Assembly (NCBI GenBank): GCA_003483125.1
Contig: DMWU01000031.1
Location: forward strand, 1 to 9,930
Direction of reading: 5' to 3'
Source of the DNA: Erythrobacter sp.
GTDB lineage: Bacteria > Pseudomonadota > Alphaproteobacteria > Sphingomonadales > Sphingomonadaceae
DNA length: 9,930 bases
Both the position numbers and the translations under genes were made by a program. The notes beneath the pieces are model-generated. The model worked only from the letters and a program-made list of their open reading frames with translations. It had not been told where the DNA came from and searched no databases. This document shows positions 1 to 6,657 of this stretch, in pieces (the first letter of the stretch is position 1; the number at the start of each line of letters is the position of its first letter).

Positions 1-366
1 TATTTTTATCGAAGGATCGGCGGGCTCGATCAGTCGCACTTCTCCATCGATCCAGCCAAGGCCCTGTGTGACGCCATGCTCGAGGCCGCGGGTTGTGAGC
101 AATTGCATGCCCACGCAAATGCCCAGGAACGGAACCCCGTCCCGCAGCACGCGTTGCTCCATCGCCTCAATCATGCCGGGCAGCGCTTTCAAACCTTCAG
201 CACAAGCCTTGAACGAGCCGACGCCGGGCAAAACCACGCGATCTGCAGTGCCAACCTTCTTTGGATCAGCGGTAACAGAAACTTTGGCGCCCACACGTTT
301 CAGCGCATTGTGCACCGAATGAAGATTGCCAGCGCCGTAATCAATCAGCGCTGTAACTTCACCCAC
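1..366 (-). CDS. hisH: Imidazole glycerol phosphate synthase glutaminase subunit HisH (5' part, cut by window edge)
   Basis: HisH is the glutamine amidotransferase subunit that releases ammonia from glutamine and passes it to HisF, which makes imidazole glycerol phosphate and AICAR in histidine synthesis (cytoplasm). The first 122 codons are present; the C-terminal part with the catalytic His/Glu lies left of position 1. Visible are an N-terminal [13 protein letters not shown] segment, LPGVGSF near residues 45-51 and the nucleophile elbow [10 protein letters not shown] with Cys84, followed by [13 protein letters not shown], all typical of HisH. The start chosen is GTG at 366-364, because no in-frame ATG lies near it and the family N-terminus begins here. 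It overlaps the hisB stop by 8 bp, so translation is probably coupled. The reading frame is intact through the visible part. Confidence 0.95.
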   Translation of the reverse strand, partial: MGEVTALIDYGAGNLHSVHNALKRVGAKVSVTADPKKVGTADRVVLPGVGSFKACAEGLKALPGMIEAMEQRVLRDGVPFLGICVGMQLLTTRGLEHGVTQGLGWIDGEVRLIEPADPSIKI

Positions 367-952
367 CGAGCTGGCCCTTCGTACTAGGCACTGCGCCGCC
401 CTTGCGCGGGTCGAGTTCAACCGCCGCGCGCATGGCCCGTGCAAAGCCCTTGTAAATCGCCTCACAGATATGGTGGTTATTGGTGCCGTAGAGCAGCTCG
501 ATATGCAGCGTAAGCCCAGCCGTCTGCGCGACCGAATGGAACCAGTGCTCGATCAATTCGGTATCCCATTCGCCCAGCTTTTCCTGCGTGAAGCCCGCGC
601 GCCAGACAAGATATGGCCTGCCCGAGATATCAAGCGCGACACGAGCCAATGTCTCGTCCATCGGTGAATAGGCACTCCCATAACGGCCAATGCCACCCTT
701 GTCCCCCAGCGCATCGACAATCGCCTGGCCCAAGGCCAACGCGCTATCTTCAGTTGTATGGTGCTGGTCGACGTGCAAATCGCCCTGCACCTTCATGGTC
801 ACATCGATCAGTGAATGTTTCGAAAACTGCTCGACCATATGATCGAGAAAACCGATGCCAGTGGAAATATCATAGTTTCCAGTGCCATCGAGGTTTACCT
901 CGACTTCAATCGCCGTTTCGGCGGTTTTTCTCTCGATCCTACCCTTGCGCAT
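359..952 (-). CDS. hisB: Imidazoleglycerol-phosphate dehydratase HisB
   Basis: HisB is a manganese-dependent dehydratase that converts imidazole glycerol phosphate to imidazole acetol phosphate, the step after HisH/HisF in histidine synthesis. The 197-residue protein is full length for a monofunctional HisB, without the phosphatase domain found in enterobacterial HisB. The two metal-binding repeats are visible: [14 protein letters not shown] at 34-47 with HHTTED at 64-69, and [12 protein letters not shown] at 135-146 with NNHHICEA at 158-165. The ATG at 952-950 fits the family N-terminus ([13 protein letters not shown]). No good Shine-Dalgarno sequence precedes it, and a possible -10 element ends only a few bases upstream, so leaderless translation is conceivable. 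It is first in a hisB-hisH operon and divergent from sspB. The identification is secure. Confidence 0.97.
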   Translation of the reverse strand: MRKGRIERKTAETAIEVEVNLDGTGNYDISTGIGFLDHMVEQFSKHSLIDVTMKVQGDLHVDQHHTTEDSALALGQAIVDALGDKGGIGRYGSAYSPMDETLARVALDISGRPYLVWRAGFTQEKLGEWDTELIEHWFHSVAQTAGLTLHIELLYGTNNHHICEAIYKGFARAMRAAVELDPRKGGAVPSTKGQLGG

Positions 953-1072
953 AAGGGCGCTATAATCGCTTCATACCGCCGCGCAAGTTTTGCGGTGCAG
1001 CATTATTCTCCCCTAGCTCCAAGCGATTGTTGCTTGACCAAAAAGCCTGCGAACGGCACCTATCGGCCAATT
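953..1072. promoter_or_regulatory. Divergent hisB/sspB promoter region
   Basis: This 120-bp gap separates the divergent hisB and sspB starts and must hold both promoters unless longer transcripts enter it. For hisB (minus strand) I see TTGCGC at 986-981, a 16-bp spacer and TATAGC at 964-959, which would put the transcript start at or next to the ATG. On the plus strand a perfect TATAAT lies at 961-966 but has no matching -35. For sspB a TTGACC at 1034-1039 has only a weak partner near 1058-1063. No clear Shine-Dalgarno sequence precedes either gene. The assignments are by eye and weak. Confidence 0.35.
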
Positions 1073-1576
1073 ATGAGCGACGATACGCCAGACAGCCTGA
1101 TCCCCTATGACGAGATCGTGCAGGAAGCGCTGCGCGCCGTGGTGGGCCGTGTACTGGGCGAAATCGTGCGTTCGGGCAGCGAATTGCCCGGAAACCACCA
1201 TTTTTACATCACTTTCAAGACCGGCGCGCCCGACGTGTCGATCCCCAAGCACCTGCAAGAACGCTTCCCCGATGAGATGACGATCGTGCTCCAAAACAAG
1301 TTCTGGGACCTGGAAGTGACGGATGCGGGCTTCTCGGTCGGGCTCAGCTTCAACCAGATTCCAACAAAGCTTTCGATTCCTTTCGCTGCGATAACCGCTT
1401 TTGTTGATCCTGCGGTCGATTTTGGCCTGCAATTTCATGCTGCTGTCGCCGATATGGCCCACGAAGAGCACGAAGATGCGGAAAATGATTCGCAAGCCGA
1501 TGATGACGATACGCCGCCAGAGGGTAGCGACGATGGCTCTAACGTCGTTACGGTCGATTTCGGGCGCAAGAAATAA
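1073..1576 (+). CDS. sspB: SspB-family ClpXP adaptor protein
   Basis: This encodes a 167-residue alphaproteobacterial SspB, an adaptor that tethers substrates such as ssrA-tagged proteins to the ClpXP protease. The globular substrate-binding domain covers about residues 10-122, with the family segments GNHHFYITFKT (40-50), PKHLQERFPDEMTIVLQNKF (58-77) and FWDLEVTDAGFSVGLSF (77-93). A strongly acidic, low-complexity linker follows (about 130-155). The C-terminal tail VVTVDFGRKK is the short motif expected to dock on the ClpX N-domain. The start at 1073 is preferred because the family N-terminus (SLIPYDEIVQEALR) begins just after it; longer in-frame extensions to 815 run into the hisB coding region and have no family resemblance. 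It is divergent from hisB and followed 58 bp later by gmk. No strong ribosome binding site is visible. Confidence 0.9.
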   Translation: MSDDTPDSLIPYDEIVQEALRAVVGRVLGEIVRSGSELPGNHHFYITFKTGAPDVSIPKHLQERFPDEMTIVLQNKFWDLEVTDAGFSVGLSFNQIPTKLSIPFAAITAFVDPAVDFGLQFHAAVADMAHEEHEDAENDSQADDDDTPPEGSDDGSNVVTVDFGRKK

Positions 1577-1634
1577 TCGCACATTCGGGCCGATAGCCCT
1601 TGATTAACACCCCCCGATTGCGGCAACAGCGCGC

Positions 1635-2270
1635 ATGGCCCAACACAATCAGCTCCATCGCCGTGGTTTGATGTTTATCCTTTCCTCGCCTTCGGGCGCG
1701 GGAAAAACCACCATCTCACGCATGTTGCTTAAGGCCGATGACGAGATGCACCTGTCCGTCTCTGCCACCACACGTCCGGCACGCCCGAATGAAGAAGACG
1801 GCGTGCATTACCATTTCGTAAGCGACGAGAAATTTGATGCAATGGTACGAGAGGACAACTTCTACGAATGGGCTCATGTTTTCAGCCATCGCTACGGTAC
1901 GCCCAAGGGTGAAATTCGTACGGGCCTGAAACAGGGTAAGGACTACCTATTCGATATTGACTGGCAGGGCACGCAGCAGCTCTACCAGAAGGACCAGCAG
2001 GATATCGTTAGCGTGTTTATCCTGCCGCCAAGCCTGGCAGAGCTTCGCCGCAGGCTGGAAACCCGCGCGGCCGATTCAGCCGAAGTGATCGACAGCAGGA
2101 TGGAGCGTGCACGCGGCGAAATCAGCCATTGGGCAGAATATGACTATGTCGTGATCAATGACGATGTCGATGAATGCTTCCGCCAAGTGCGCGAGATCCT
2201 CAATGCGGAGCGTCAGCGCAGGACCCGCCAGACAGGCCTGATCGGATTTGTCCGCGAATTGATGAAGTAG
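1635..2270 (+). CDS. gmk: Guanylate kinase
   Basis: Guanylate kinase phosphorylates GMP to GDP with ATP in purine nucleotide metabolism (cytoplasm). The 211-residue protein is of usual length. The P-loop SSPSGAGKTT lies at 17-26 and is followed by the GMP-binding region SVSATTRPARPNEEDGVHYH, the lid segment EWAHVFSHRYGTPKG and the LFDIDWQGTQQL strand-helix motif. The C-terminal part NDDVDECFRQVREILNAER is also typical. The ATG at 1635 is preferred over Met13 because alphaproteobacterial Gmk proteins usually have a short polar N-terminus before the RRGLMFILSSPSGAGK stretch; Met13 would leave almost nothing before the P-loop. The gene follows sspB by 58 bp in the same direction and may be co-transcribed. 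The frame is intact and all key residues are present. Confidence 0.96.
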   Translation: MAQHNQLHRRGLMFILSSPSGAGKTTISRMLLKADDEMHLSVSATTRPARPNEEDGVHYHFVSDEKFDAMVREDNFYEWAHVFSHRYGTPKGEIRTGLKQGKDYLFDIDWQGTQQLYQKDQQDIVSVFILPPSLAELRRRLETRAADSAEVIDSRMERARGEISHWAEYDYVVINDDVDECFRQVREILNAERQRRTRQTGLIGFVRELMK

Positions 2271-2287
2271 TACCTTACCGCCTCTAA

Positions 2288-2365
2288 ACGCCGGTCTTCG
2301 TGTTTGAAGATGACGATATCGCCAACCTGCTCGCCTATCTTGAGACGCTCAAGGAAAACGATTGA
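2288..2365 (+). pseudogene. Remnant of a C-terminal cytochrome c-like segment
   Basis: Eighteen bases after the gmk stop, an open stretch without a start codon encodes TPVFVFEDDDIANLLAYLE followed by TLKEND and a TGA at 2363-2365. An in-frame TAA lies immediately upstream at 2285-2287, so it cannot be an extension of another gene here. The pattern (hydrophobic F-x-F, acidic stretch, then A-x-L-L-A-Y-L-E-T-L-K) matches the final helix of class I c-type cytochromes, which typically ends in IAYLxTL. No CxxCH heme motif is present. My reading is that this is the tail of a decayed or deleted cytochrome gene. The match is short, so another gene tail or chance is possible. Confidence 0.4.
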
Positions 2366-2384
2366 GTGGCTGGTTGCCAAGCCA

Positions 2385-2404
2385 TGGCAGAACACTCTCT
2401 GCCA
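2385..2404. terminator. Hairpin between convergent genes (possible bidirectional terminator)
   Basis: A perfect inverted repeat TGGCAGA-N6-TCTGCCA lies between the end of the gmk side (plus) and the end of the SDR gene (minus). It is the only clear hairpin in the 195-bp convergent gap. It has no run of T on either side, so it is not a canonical intrinsic terminator. It could still mark 3' ends or be a chance palindrome. Confidence 0.35.
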
Positions 2405-2465
2405 CAATAGAAAGGAACAGCCGGATCGCTCCAGCTGCCCTAAATCTTGTATCGAAGACTAGTGC

Positions 2466-3275
2466 CTACTCGCCCGAGGGATCGACGAAGTTCCCCGCAC
2501 CGATATTTGCATTCACCACACCGCCATCGATCGGGATGGTTGTGCCGACCACATAGTGGCCCGCGCGACTGAGCAGGTAGATTGCGCCAGCGGCCATATC
2601 CTCTGTCACGCCCACCCGGCCTGAAGGGATACCGCGCTTGACCATTTCCTCATTGTCACGCGCTGCACGGTTCATTGCCGAAGGGAAGGCACCCGGGCCG
2701 ATACCATTGACAATGATATTATCGCGAACCAGCTCTGCCGCCATGCGGCGCGTCAGGTGGATAAGCCCGGCCTTTGAAGCCTGGTAGGGATAAGTTTCCC
2801 AAGGGTTGCATTTCATCCCGTCAATCGACGCAATCATCAGCACCTTGGCAGGGCGTTCAGGGGTCGCAGCGGCCTTAAGCAGGCCATGCAGCTTCTGCGT
2901 CAGGAAGAACGGTGTCTTGAGGTTCAGGTCAACGGTGCGATGCCAGCCTGCCTCGCTGAAATCCTTGAACGGTTCGCCCCATGCCGCACCCGCATTATTG
3001 ACGAGCAAGGCGAGCTTGTCTTCGCGAGATGCGATTTCATCGGCCAGTGCCTGGATACCGTCCATCTGCGAGAGGTCAGCGACAAGGCCGATGACTTTTT
3101 CGCCCAATTCGGCGGCGGTCCCATCAACCTGCTCCTTCTTGCGTGCGGCGATATAGACGCGCGCGCAGCCAGCCTCGAGCAGCCCTTCGACAATCATCTT
3201 TCCGATACCGCGAGAGCCGCCGGTGACCAATGCCACTTTGCCTTCGAGCCCGAAAAGGTCCTTCATATTCATCAT
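2466..3275 (-). CDS. Short-chain dehydrogenase/reductase (RhlG-like SDR)
   Basis: This encodes a 269-residue classical SDR, a soluble NAD(P)-dependent oxidoreductase acting on an alcohol/ketone pair, substrate unknown. The cofactor site is TGGSRGIG at 18-25, NNAG is at 93-96, and the catalytic residues are Ser150 with the YQASK motif (Tyr164, Lys168). Arg45 after the second strand (IAARKK) favours NADP(H). The segment GIGPGAFPSAMNRAA and a C-terminal PIDGGVVNAN resemble the RhlG-type branch of the family. It is the last gene of a minus-strand operon, 16 bp after the second ACAD gene. Three ATG codons (3275, 3272, 3266) are possible starts; a G-rich stretch about 8 bases before 3275 favours the first or second. 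Its place after two ACADs suggests a 3-hydroxyacyl-CoA or keto/hydroxy step in the same pathway (inference). Confidence 0.88.
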   Translation of the reverse strand: MMNMKDLFGLEGKVALVTGGSRGIGKMIVEGLLEAGCARVYIAARKKEQVDGTAAELGEKVIGLVADLSQMDGIQALADEIASREDKLALLVNNAGAAWGEPFKDFSEAGWHRTVDLNLKTPFFLTQKLHGLLKAAATPERPAKVLMIASIDGMKCNPWETYPYQASKAGLIHLTRRMAAELVRDNIIVNGIGPGAFPSAMNRAARDNEEMVKRGIPSGRVGVTEDMAAGAIYLLSRAGHYVVGTTIPIDGGVVNANIGAGNFVDPSGE

Positions 3276-3291
3276 GGCGTTTCGCCCCCCA

Positions 3292-4431
3292 TCAATATCC
3301 GCTCATGTCGGCGACACGGCCCGCATGATAATAGGCATCGCCCATGAATTCCTGCAGCGCACGGTCGCGCTTCATATAAAGCCCGATATCATATTCGTCG
3401 GTCATGCCAATGCCGCCATGCATCTGCACGCCTTCGCGCACGGCAAGGCCCGCAGCCTTGGCAACCTTGGCCTTGGCAACCGAAGACATAAGATCGGCCT
3501 TCTCGCTGCCTGCATCGAGCAATTGCTGCGTCTTGATCACAACGGCACGCGCAATCTCAACCTCTGAATAGAGGTGCGAGGCGCGATGCTGCAGTGCCTG
3601 AAATTCGCCGATCAGCTTTCCAAACTGCTTGCGCTGCTTGAGGTAATCGACAGTCATATCCATCGCGCCGCGTGCAACACCCACGCCCTCTGCGGCTGAA
3701 CCGACGCGGCCCGCCATCAGCAGTTTGTTAAGGATTTCACGACCGCCATCGACTTCGCCGATCACCGCATCGCCATCCAGCTCGACGCCGTCGAACTTGG
3801 TATGCGTTACCATTGAGCTGTCGACGAGGCGCACCGCATCGTGGCTCATACCGGATGCATCCTTCGGCACGGCGAAAAGAGTAATGCCATCTTCATCGCT
3901 GTCAGAGCCTGAGGTGCGGGCCGCCACGACCAGCATGTCTGCGCTTGCGCCATGGACAACGAAATCCTTCTGCCCGGTCAGCTTGAAGCCATTGCCCGAC
4001 TTCTCTGCCTTACAAGCGACATTCTCGGGCCGGTGCTTGGCACCTTCATCAATCGCAACCGCGAATACGCTATCGCCTGAAACGAGGCCGGGAAGGTACC
4101 GTCCGCGCAGATCGTCATTCGCCTGCGCCAATGCAGTAGCGGCGACTACAGAGCTGGTAAGAAACGGCGAAGGCGTAAGATTTCGGCCGATTTCTTCAAG
4201 CACGATGCCCGCCTCGACATGGCCCATGCCCAGGCCGCCATCATCCTCGGCAACCAAGACTCCGGTAAAGCCGAGTTCGGCAAACTGCTTCCAGAAATCG
4301 TGGCCAAAGCCATCCTTGCATTCGGTGTCGCGCCAATGGCGTAGCTGTTTGGCAATCGAGCCTTCTTCCGACATGAATTGGCCGGCAGTGTCGGCAAGCA
4401 TCGCCTGATCTTCATTATGGTAAAGCGGCAT
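3292..4431 (-). CDS. Acyl-CoA dehydrogenase, putative catalytic subunit of a heteromeric pair
   Basis: This 379-residue flavoprotein belongs to the ACAD family, which introduces a trans-2 double bond into acyl-CoA and passes electrons to ETF. The N-terminal helical domain runs to about residue 115, the middle beta domain to about 225 and the C-terminal helical domain to the end. The FAD-contacting QRKQFGK (266-272) and QMHGGIG (336-342) are present. The usual C-terminal EGT(x)xI motif of homomeric ACADs is absent: the protein ends in MKRDRALQEFMGDAYYHAGR and a few more residues. Glu248 in AGRVGSAAEGVG is the candidate catalytic base. This arrangement resembles the subunits of actinobacterial alpha2beta2 ACADs of steroid side-chain degradation. 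It starts 3 bp after the upstream ACAD, which implies paired translation. The middle domain is poor in the usual TEP-type FAD motif, consistent with dependence on the partner. The substrate is unknown. Confidence 0.88.
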   Translation of the reverse strand: MPLYHNEDQAMLADTAGQFMSEEGSIAKQLRHWRDTECKDGFGHDFWKQFAELGFTGVLVAEDDGGLGMGHVEAGIVLEEIGRNLTPSPFLTSSVVAATALAQANDDLRGRYLPGLVSGDSVFAVAIDEGAKHRPENVACKAEKSGNGFKLTGQKDFVVHGASADMLVVAARTSGSDSDEDGITLFAVPKDASGMSHDAVRLVDSSMVTHTKFDGVELDGDAVIGEVDGGREILNKLLMAGRVGSAAEGVGVARGAMDMTVDYLKQRKQFGKLIGEFQALQHRASHLYSEVEIARAVVIKTQQLLDAGSEKADLMSSVAKAKVAKAAGLAVREGVQMHGGIGMTDEYDIGLYMKRDRALQEFMGDAYYHAGRVADMSGY

Positions 4432-4434
4432 CGA

Positions 4435-5616
4435 TCAGGCTCCCGGCAGGTCAAGAATACGTTTGGAAATGACGTTCAGCATGACTTCGCTGGTACCGCC
4501 TTCGATCGAATTGGCTTTTGTGCGCAGCCAGTTACGCGATGGTGCGCCGCCACGCGTTTCCTCGCTGTCCCATTCAAGGGCACGGCTACCACCAGCTGCC
4601 ATCATCAGTTCGTGCCGACGCTTGTTCAGCTCCGTCCCTGCATATTTCATCATGTTTGGCTGCGCGGGATGCGCCTTGCCAACTTTGACCTCGTCGAGGA
4701 ACTTTTCACCCATCGCGGTGTAGGCCAAAGCATCGACATCGAACATTGCAAGTTCGGCACGAAGCACGGGATCGAGATCGCCAACCATGCGCTTGAGCAT
4801 CGCACCGATCGCTGCGGTTCGAGCGCCACCGTCTGCGCCAGAAATCATCTCGCGCTCATGGCCAAGAAGATATTTGGCAACATCCCAGCCGCGATTGATC
4901 TCGCCCACAAAGCCGGGGCAATCGTCGCCATAGCTCTTGGGAACCGAAACATCGTCGAAGAAAGTCTCGCAGAAGGGCGAATTGCCGCTGATCAGCTTGA
5001 TCGGCTTGGTAGAAACCCCTTCGCTCGCCATATCGTAGAGCATGAATGTGATGCCCTGATATTTGTTTTCCTTGTCGGTACGGACAAGGCAGAAAATCCA
5101 GTCCGCCTTGTCAGCGTAGGAGGTCCAGATCTTCTGGCCATTGACCACCCAATGGTCGCCTTTGTCTTCACCAAAGGTCTGCATCGAAACGAGGTCAGAG
5201 CCTGAACCCGGCTCGGAATAGCCCTGGCACCAGCGGATTTCGCCGCGCGCAATCTCGTTGAGGAAGCGCTGCTTCTGCCCTTCAGTGCCAAAATGCAGCA
5301 ATGCCGGGCCAAGCATCCAAATGCCAAAGCTAGAGAGCGGCGGACGCGCATTGATACGGCGCATCTCTTCGCGAAGCACCTTGGCCTCGCCGGGATTTAG
5401 GCCAGCGCCGCCATACTCCTTGGGCCAGGCAGGAACTGTATATCCTTTCTCGATACAGGTATCGAGCCAGGCCTTCTGGGCATCGTTCTTGAATTGAAAG
5501 TTTCGCCCGCCCCAACACACATCGTCTTCATCGCGAACGGGTTGGCGCATTTCTTCGGGACAATTGGCTTCCAGCCATGCCCGCGTCTCTTCGCGGAAGG
5601 CTTCCAGATCGGACAT
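4435..5616 (-). CDS. Acyl-CoA dehydrogenase, putative FAD-binding partner subunit
   Basis: This 393-residue ACAD is the first gene of the minus-strand operon. The central FAD-binding signature QGYSEPGSGSDLVSM lies at 131-145, followed by GQKIWTSYADKADW (160-173) and the C-terminal IEGGTSEVMLNVISKRIL (371-388). In this EGGT form a glycine stands where medium-chain ACADs carry the catalytic Glu of YEGT, and the QRxQFG motif of the partner gene is missing here. The two proteins therefore look complementary and probably form a heteromer. The ATG at 5616 is chosen because AGGAGAG lies about 8 bases upstream; an in-frame ATG at 5634 would place that ribosome binding site inside the coding region. 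The operon order is this ACAD, the second ACAD 3 bp later, then an SDR. An inverted repeat 26 bp upstream may control it. Confidence 0.88.
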   Translation of the reverse strand: MSDLEAFREETRAWLEANCPEEMRQPVRDEDDVCWGGRNFQFKNDAQKAWLDTCIEKGYTVPAWPKEYGGAGLNPGEAKVLREEMRRINARPPLSSFGIWMLGPALLHFGTEGQKQRFLNEIARGEIRWCQGYSEPGSGSDLVSMQTFGEDKGDHWVVNGQKIWTSYADKADWIFCLVRTDKENKYQGITFMLYDMASEGVSTKPIKLISGNSPFCETFFDDVSVPKSYGDDCPGFVGEINRGWDVAKYLLGHEREMISGADGGARTAAIGAMLKRMVGDLDPVLRAELAMFDVDALAYTAMGEKFLDEVKVGKAHPAQPNMMKYAGTELNKRRHELMMAAGGSRALEWDSEETRGGAPSRNWLRTKANSIEGGTSEVMLNVISKRILDLPGA

Positions 5617-5642
5617 ATCCGACTCTCCTCTCAAGCTCTCGG

Positions 5643-5658
5643 TTGACGTTTACGTTAG
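5643..5658. promoter_or_regulatory. Candidate operator with ACGT-TT-ACGT core
   Basis: The plus strand reads TTGACGTTTACGTTAG, an imperfect inverted repeat of two 7-base arms (5 of 7 matching) around a central TT. It begins 26 bp upstream of the ACAD start at 5616. Read on the minus strand it is CTAACGTAAACGTCAA, similar in style to sites recalled for LiuR-type (MerR family) regulators of branched-chain amino acid and acyl-CoA catabolism. It overlaps the proposed minus-strand -10 element. No regulator gene is in the window, so the identity of the binding protein is a guess. Confidence 0.45.
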
Positions 5659-5681
5659 GGTGATTCGCCCTCTCGCTGCAA
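5652..5681 (-). promoter_or_regulatory. Putative promoter of the ACAD-ACAD-SDR operon
   Basis: On the minus strand TTGCAG (5681-5676) is followed after 18 bp by TAACGT (5657-5652), a reasonable sigma70-like pair for the operon that starts at 5616. The proposed -10 lies inside the ACGT-TT-ACGT inverted repeat, which would suit repression by a protein bound there. The strong AGGAGAG ribosome binding site lies between this promoter and the ATG. Confidence 0.35.
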
Positions 5682-5728
5682 GCATTCTTCTCGCTTTCCA
5701 GCATGCCGTAGCGTCATAATGAGCACCG

Positions 5729-5756
5729 TTGACGCACGGCGCGGCGCGCCTAAGCT
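5729..5756 (+). promoter_or_regulatory. Putative promoter of the SDR-symporter operon
   Basis: TTGACG (5729-5734), a 16-bp spacer and TAAGCT (5751-5756) form a plausible sigma70-like promoter 31 bp before the GTG start at 5788. The -35 hexamer is good and the -10 is poor. A purine-rich stretch (GGGAG, 5773-5777) downstream can serve as ribosome binding site. Confidence 0.35.
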
Positions 5757-5787
5757 GGTTTCAAATTGATATGGGAGATGGGTCGGG

Positions 5788-6657
5788 GTGCGATTCTCTG
5801 GAAAGACAGTGATCATCACAGGTGCCGCATCGGGAATCGGGGCGGAATCCACACGCCTCTTCGCCGATGAAGGCGCGATAGTTTACGCCGCGGATATTGA
5901 CGAGGCGGGAGGCAAGGAACTCGAACAATCGACGAATGGAACAGTGCGGTTCCAACGCTGCGATGTTTGCTCGACCGAAGATATCAAGTCATTGATGGAT
6001 CGCGCCGCCGAGGAAACCGGCGGCATAGATGTTGTGTTCAACAATGCAGGCGCAGGCGGGGCGCGCCCACCGATTCACTAGATCGATGCTGATGAATGGG
6101 ACCGCACCATGGATTTGCTCTTGCGTTCGGTAGCATTCGGTATCCGCTATGCCGTCCCGCATATGAAGGTAAGGCCCGGCGCCTCTATCATCAATGTTTC
6201 GAGTGTTGCAGCGGTCGGTCCGGGCTATTCGCCCAGCGCCTATGCGGTAGCTAAGGCAGGGGTCTTGCATCTCACCAAGATGGCGGCGGCTGACCTTGCC
6301 CAGTTCGGCATTAGGGTAAACGCGATCCAGCCCGGTTTTATCAAGACCAACATCTTCACTTCGAGCCTAGAGGTGCCTGACGCGCAAAAGGAACTGGCGA
6401 AGGGCATTATCGGGCAATTGAGCTCAAACGCGCAGCCGGTGAAACGTGGTGGTGAGCCACGCGATATTGCAGAGGCATGCGCCTATCTCGCGAGCGATGC
6501 TGCAGGTTTTGTCACGGGCATATCGCTCATGGTGGATGGCGGCCTAACCTTGGGACCACGTTACTCATGGGATCCCGAGGAGCCAGAAATGTTTGAAGGG
6601 CTGCGCGCAATGGAAGAGCAAGCCAAGCAGGCGGCGGAGCAGGCCAAAAACGAATGA
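5788..6657 (+). pseudogene. Short-chain dehydrogenase interrupted by an in-frame TAG
   Basis: The reading frame encodes a classical SDR of 289 residues broken once by TAG at 6079-6081 (codon 98). Before the stop are the cofactor motif TGAASGIG (11-18), Asp36 that favours NAD(H), and NNAG (85-88). After it the same frame continues as IDADEWDRTMDLLLRSVAFG and contains Ser139, Tyr152 and Lys156 of the active site, PGFIKT and a terminal VDGGLTLG, then a charged helical tail (about 256-289). A single change such as GAG or CAG to TAG explains the break; no frameshift or further stop is seen. The start is GTG at 5788, since the nearby ATG codons at 5771 and 5778 are out of frame. The stop overlaps the next gene start as ATGA. 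It is either a recent nonsense pseudogene, a read-through gene or a sequence error. An internal ATG at 6109 could start only a fragment without the cofactor site. Confidence 0.85.

Noticed and set aside
815..1072. In-frame upstream extension of sspB to an ATG at 815
   Set aside because: It runs antisense through hisB, has no family resemblance, and the SspB N-terminus fits the ATG at 1073.
1587..1599. GGGC-N5-GCCC hairpin between sspB and gmk as a terminator
   Set aside because: Only a 4-bp stem with no T run; expected by chance in GC-rich DNA.
3725..5205. Long open frames on the plus strand opposite the two ACAD genes (3725-4408 and 4378-5205)
   Set aside because: They are antisense shadows caused by codon bias; the proteins have no recognisable motifs, and the minus-strand ACADs are clear.
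5617..5634. ACAD start at the earlier in-frame ATG (5634)
   Set aside because: The AGGAGAG ribosome binding site for 5616 would be inside the coding region, and nothing comparable precedes 5634.
5743..5750. GGCGCGCC palindrome in the divergent promoter region
   Set aside because: Eight-base GC palindromes are common in such DNA; no second copy or spacing pattern supports an operator.
6109..6657. Independent gene starting at the internal ATG after the amber codon
   Set aside because: The product would lack the NAD-binding motifs, and the frame continues upstream as SDR sequence through the stop codon.
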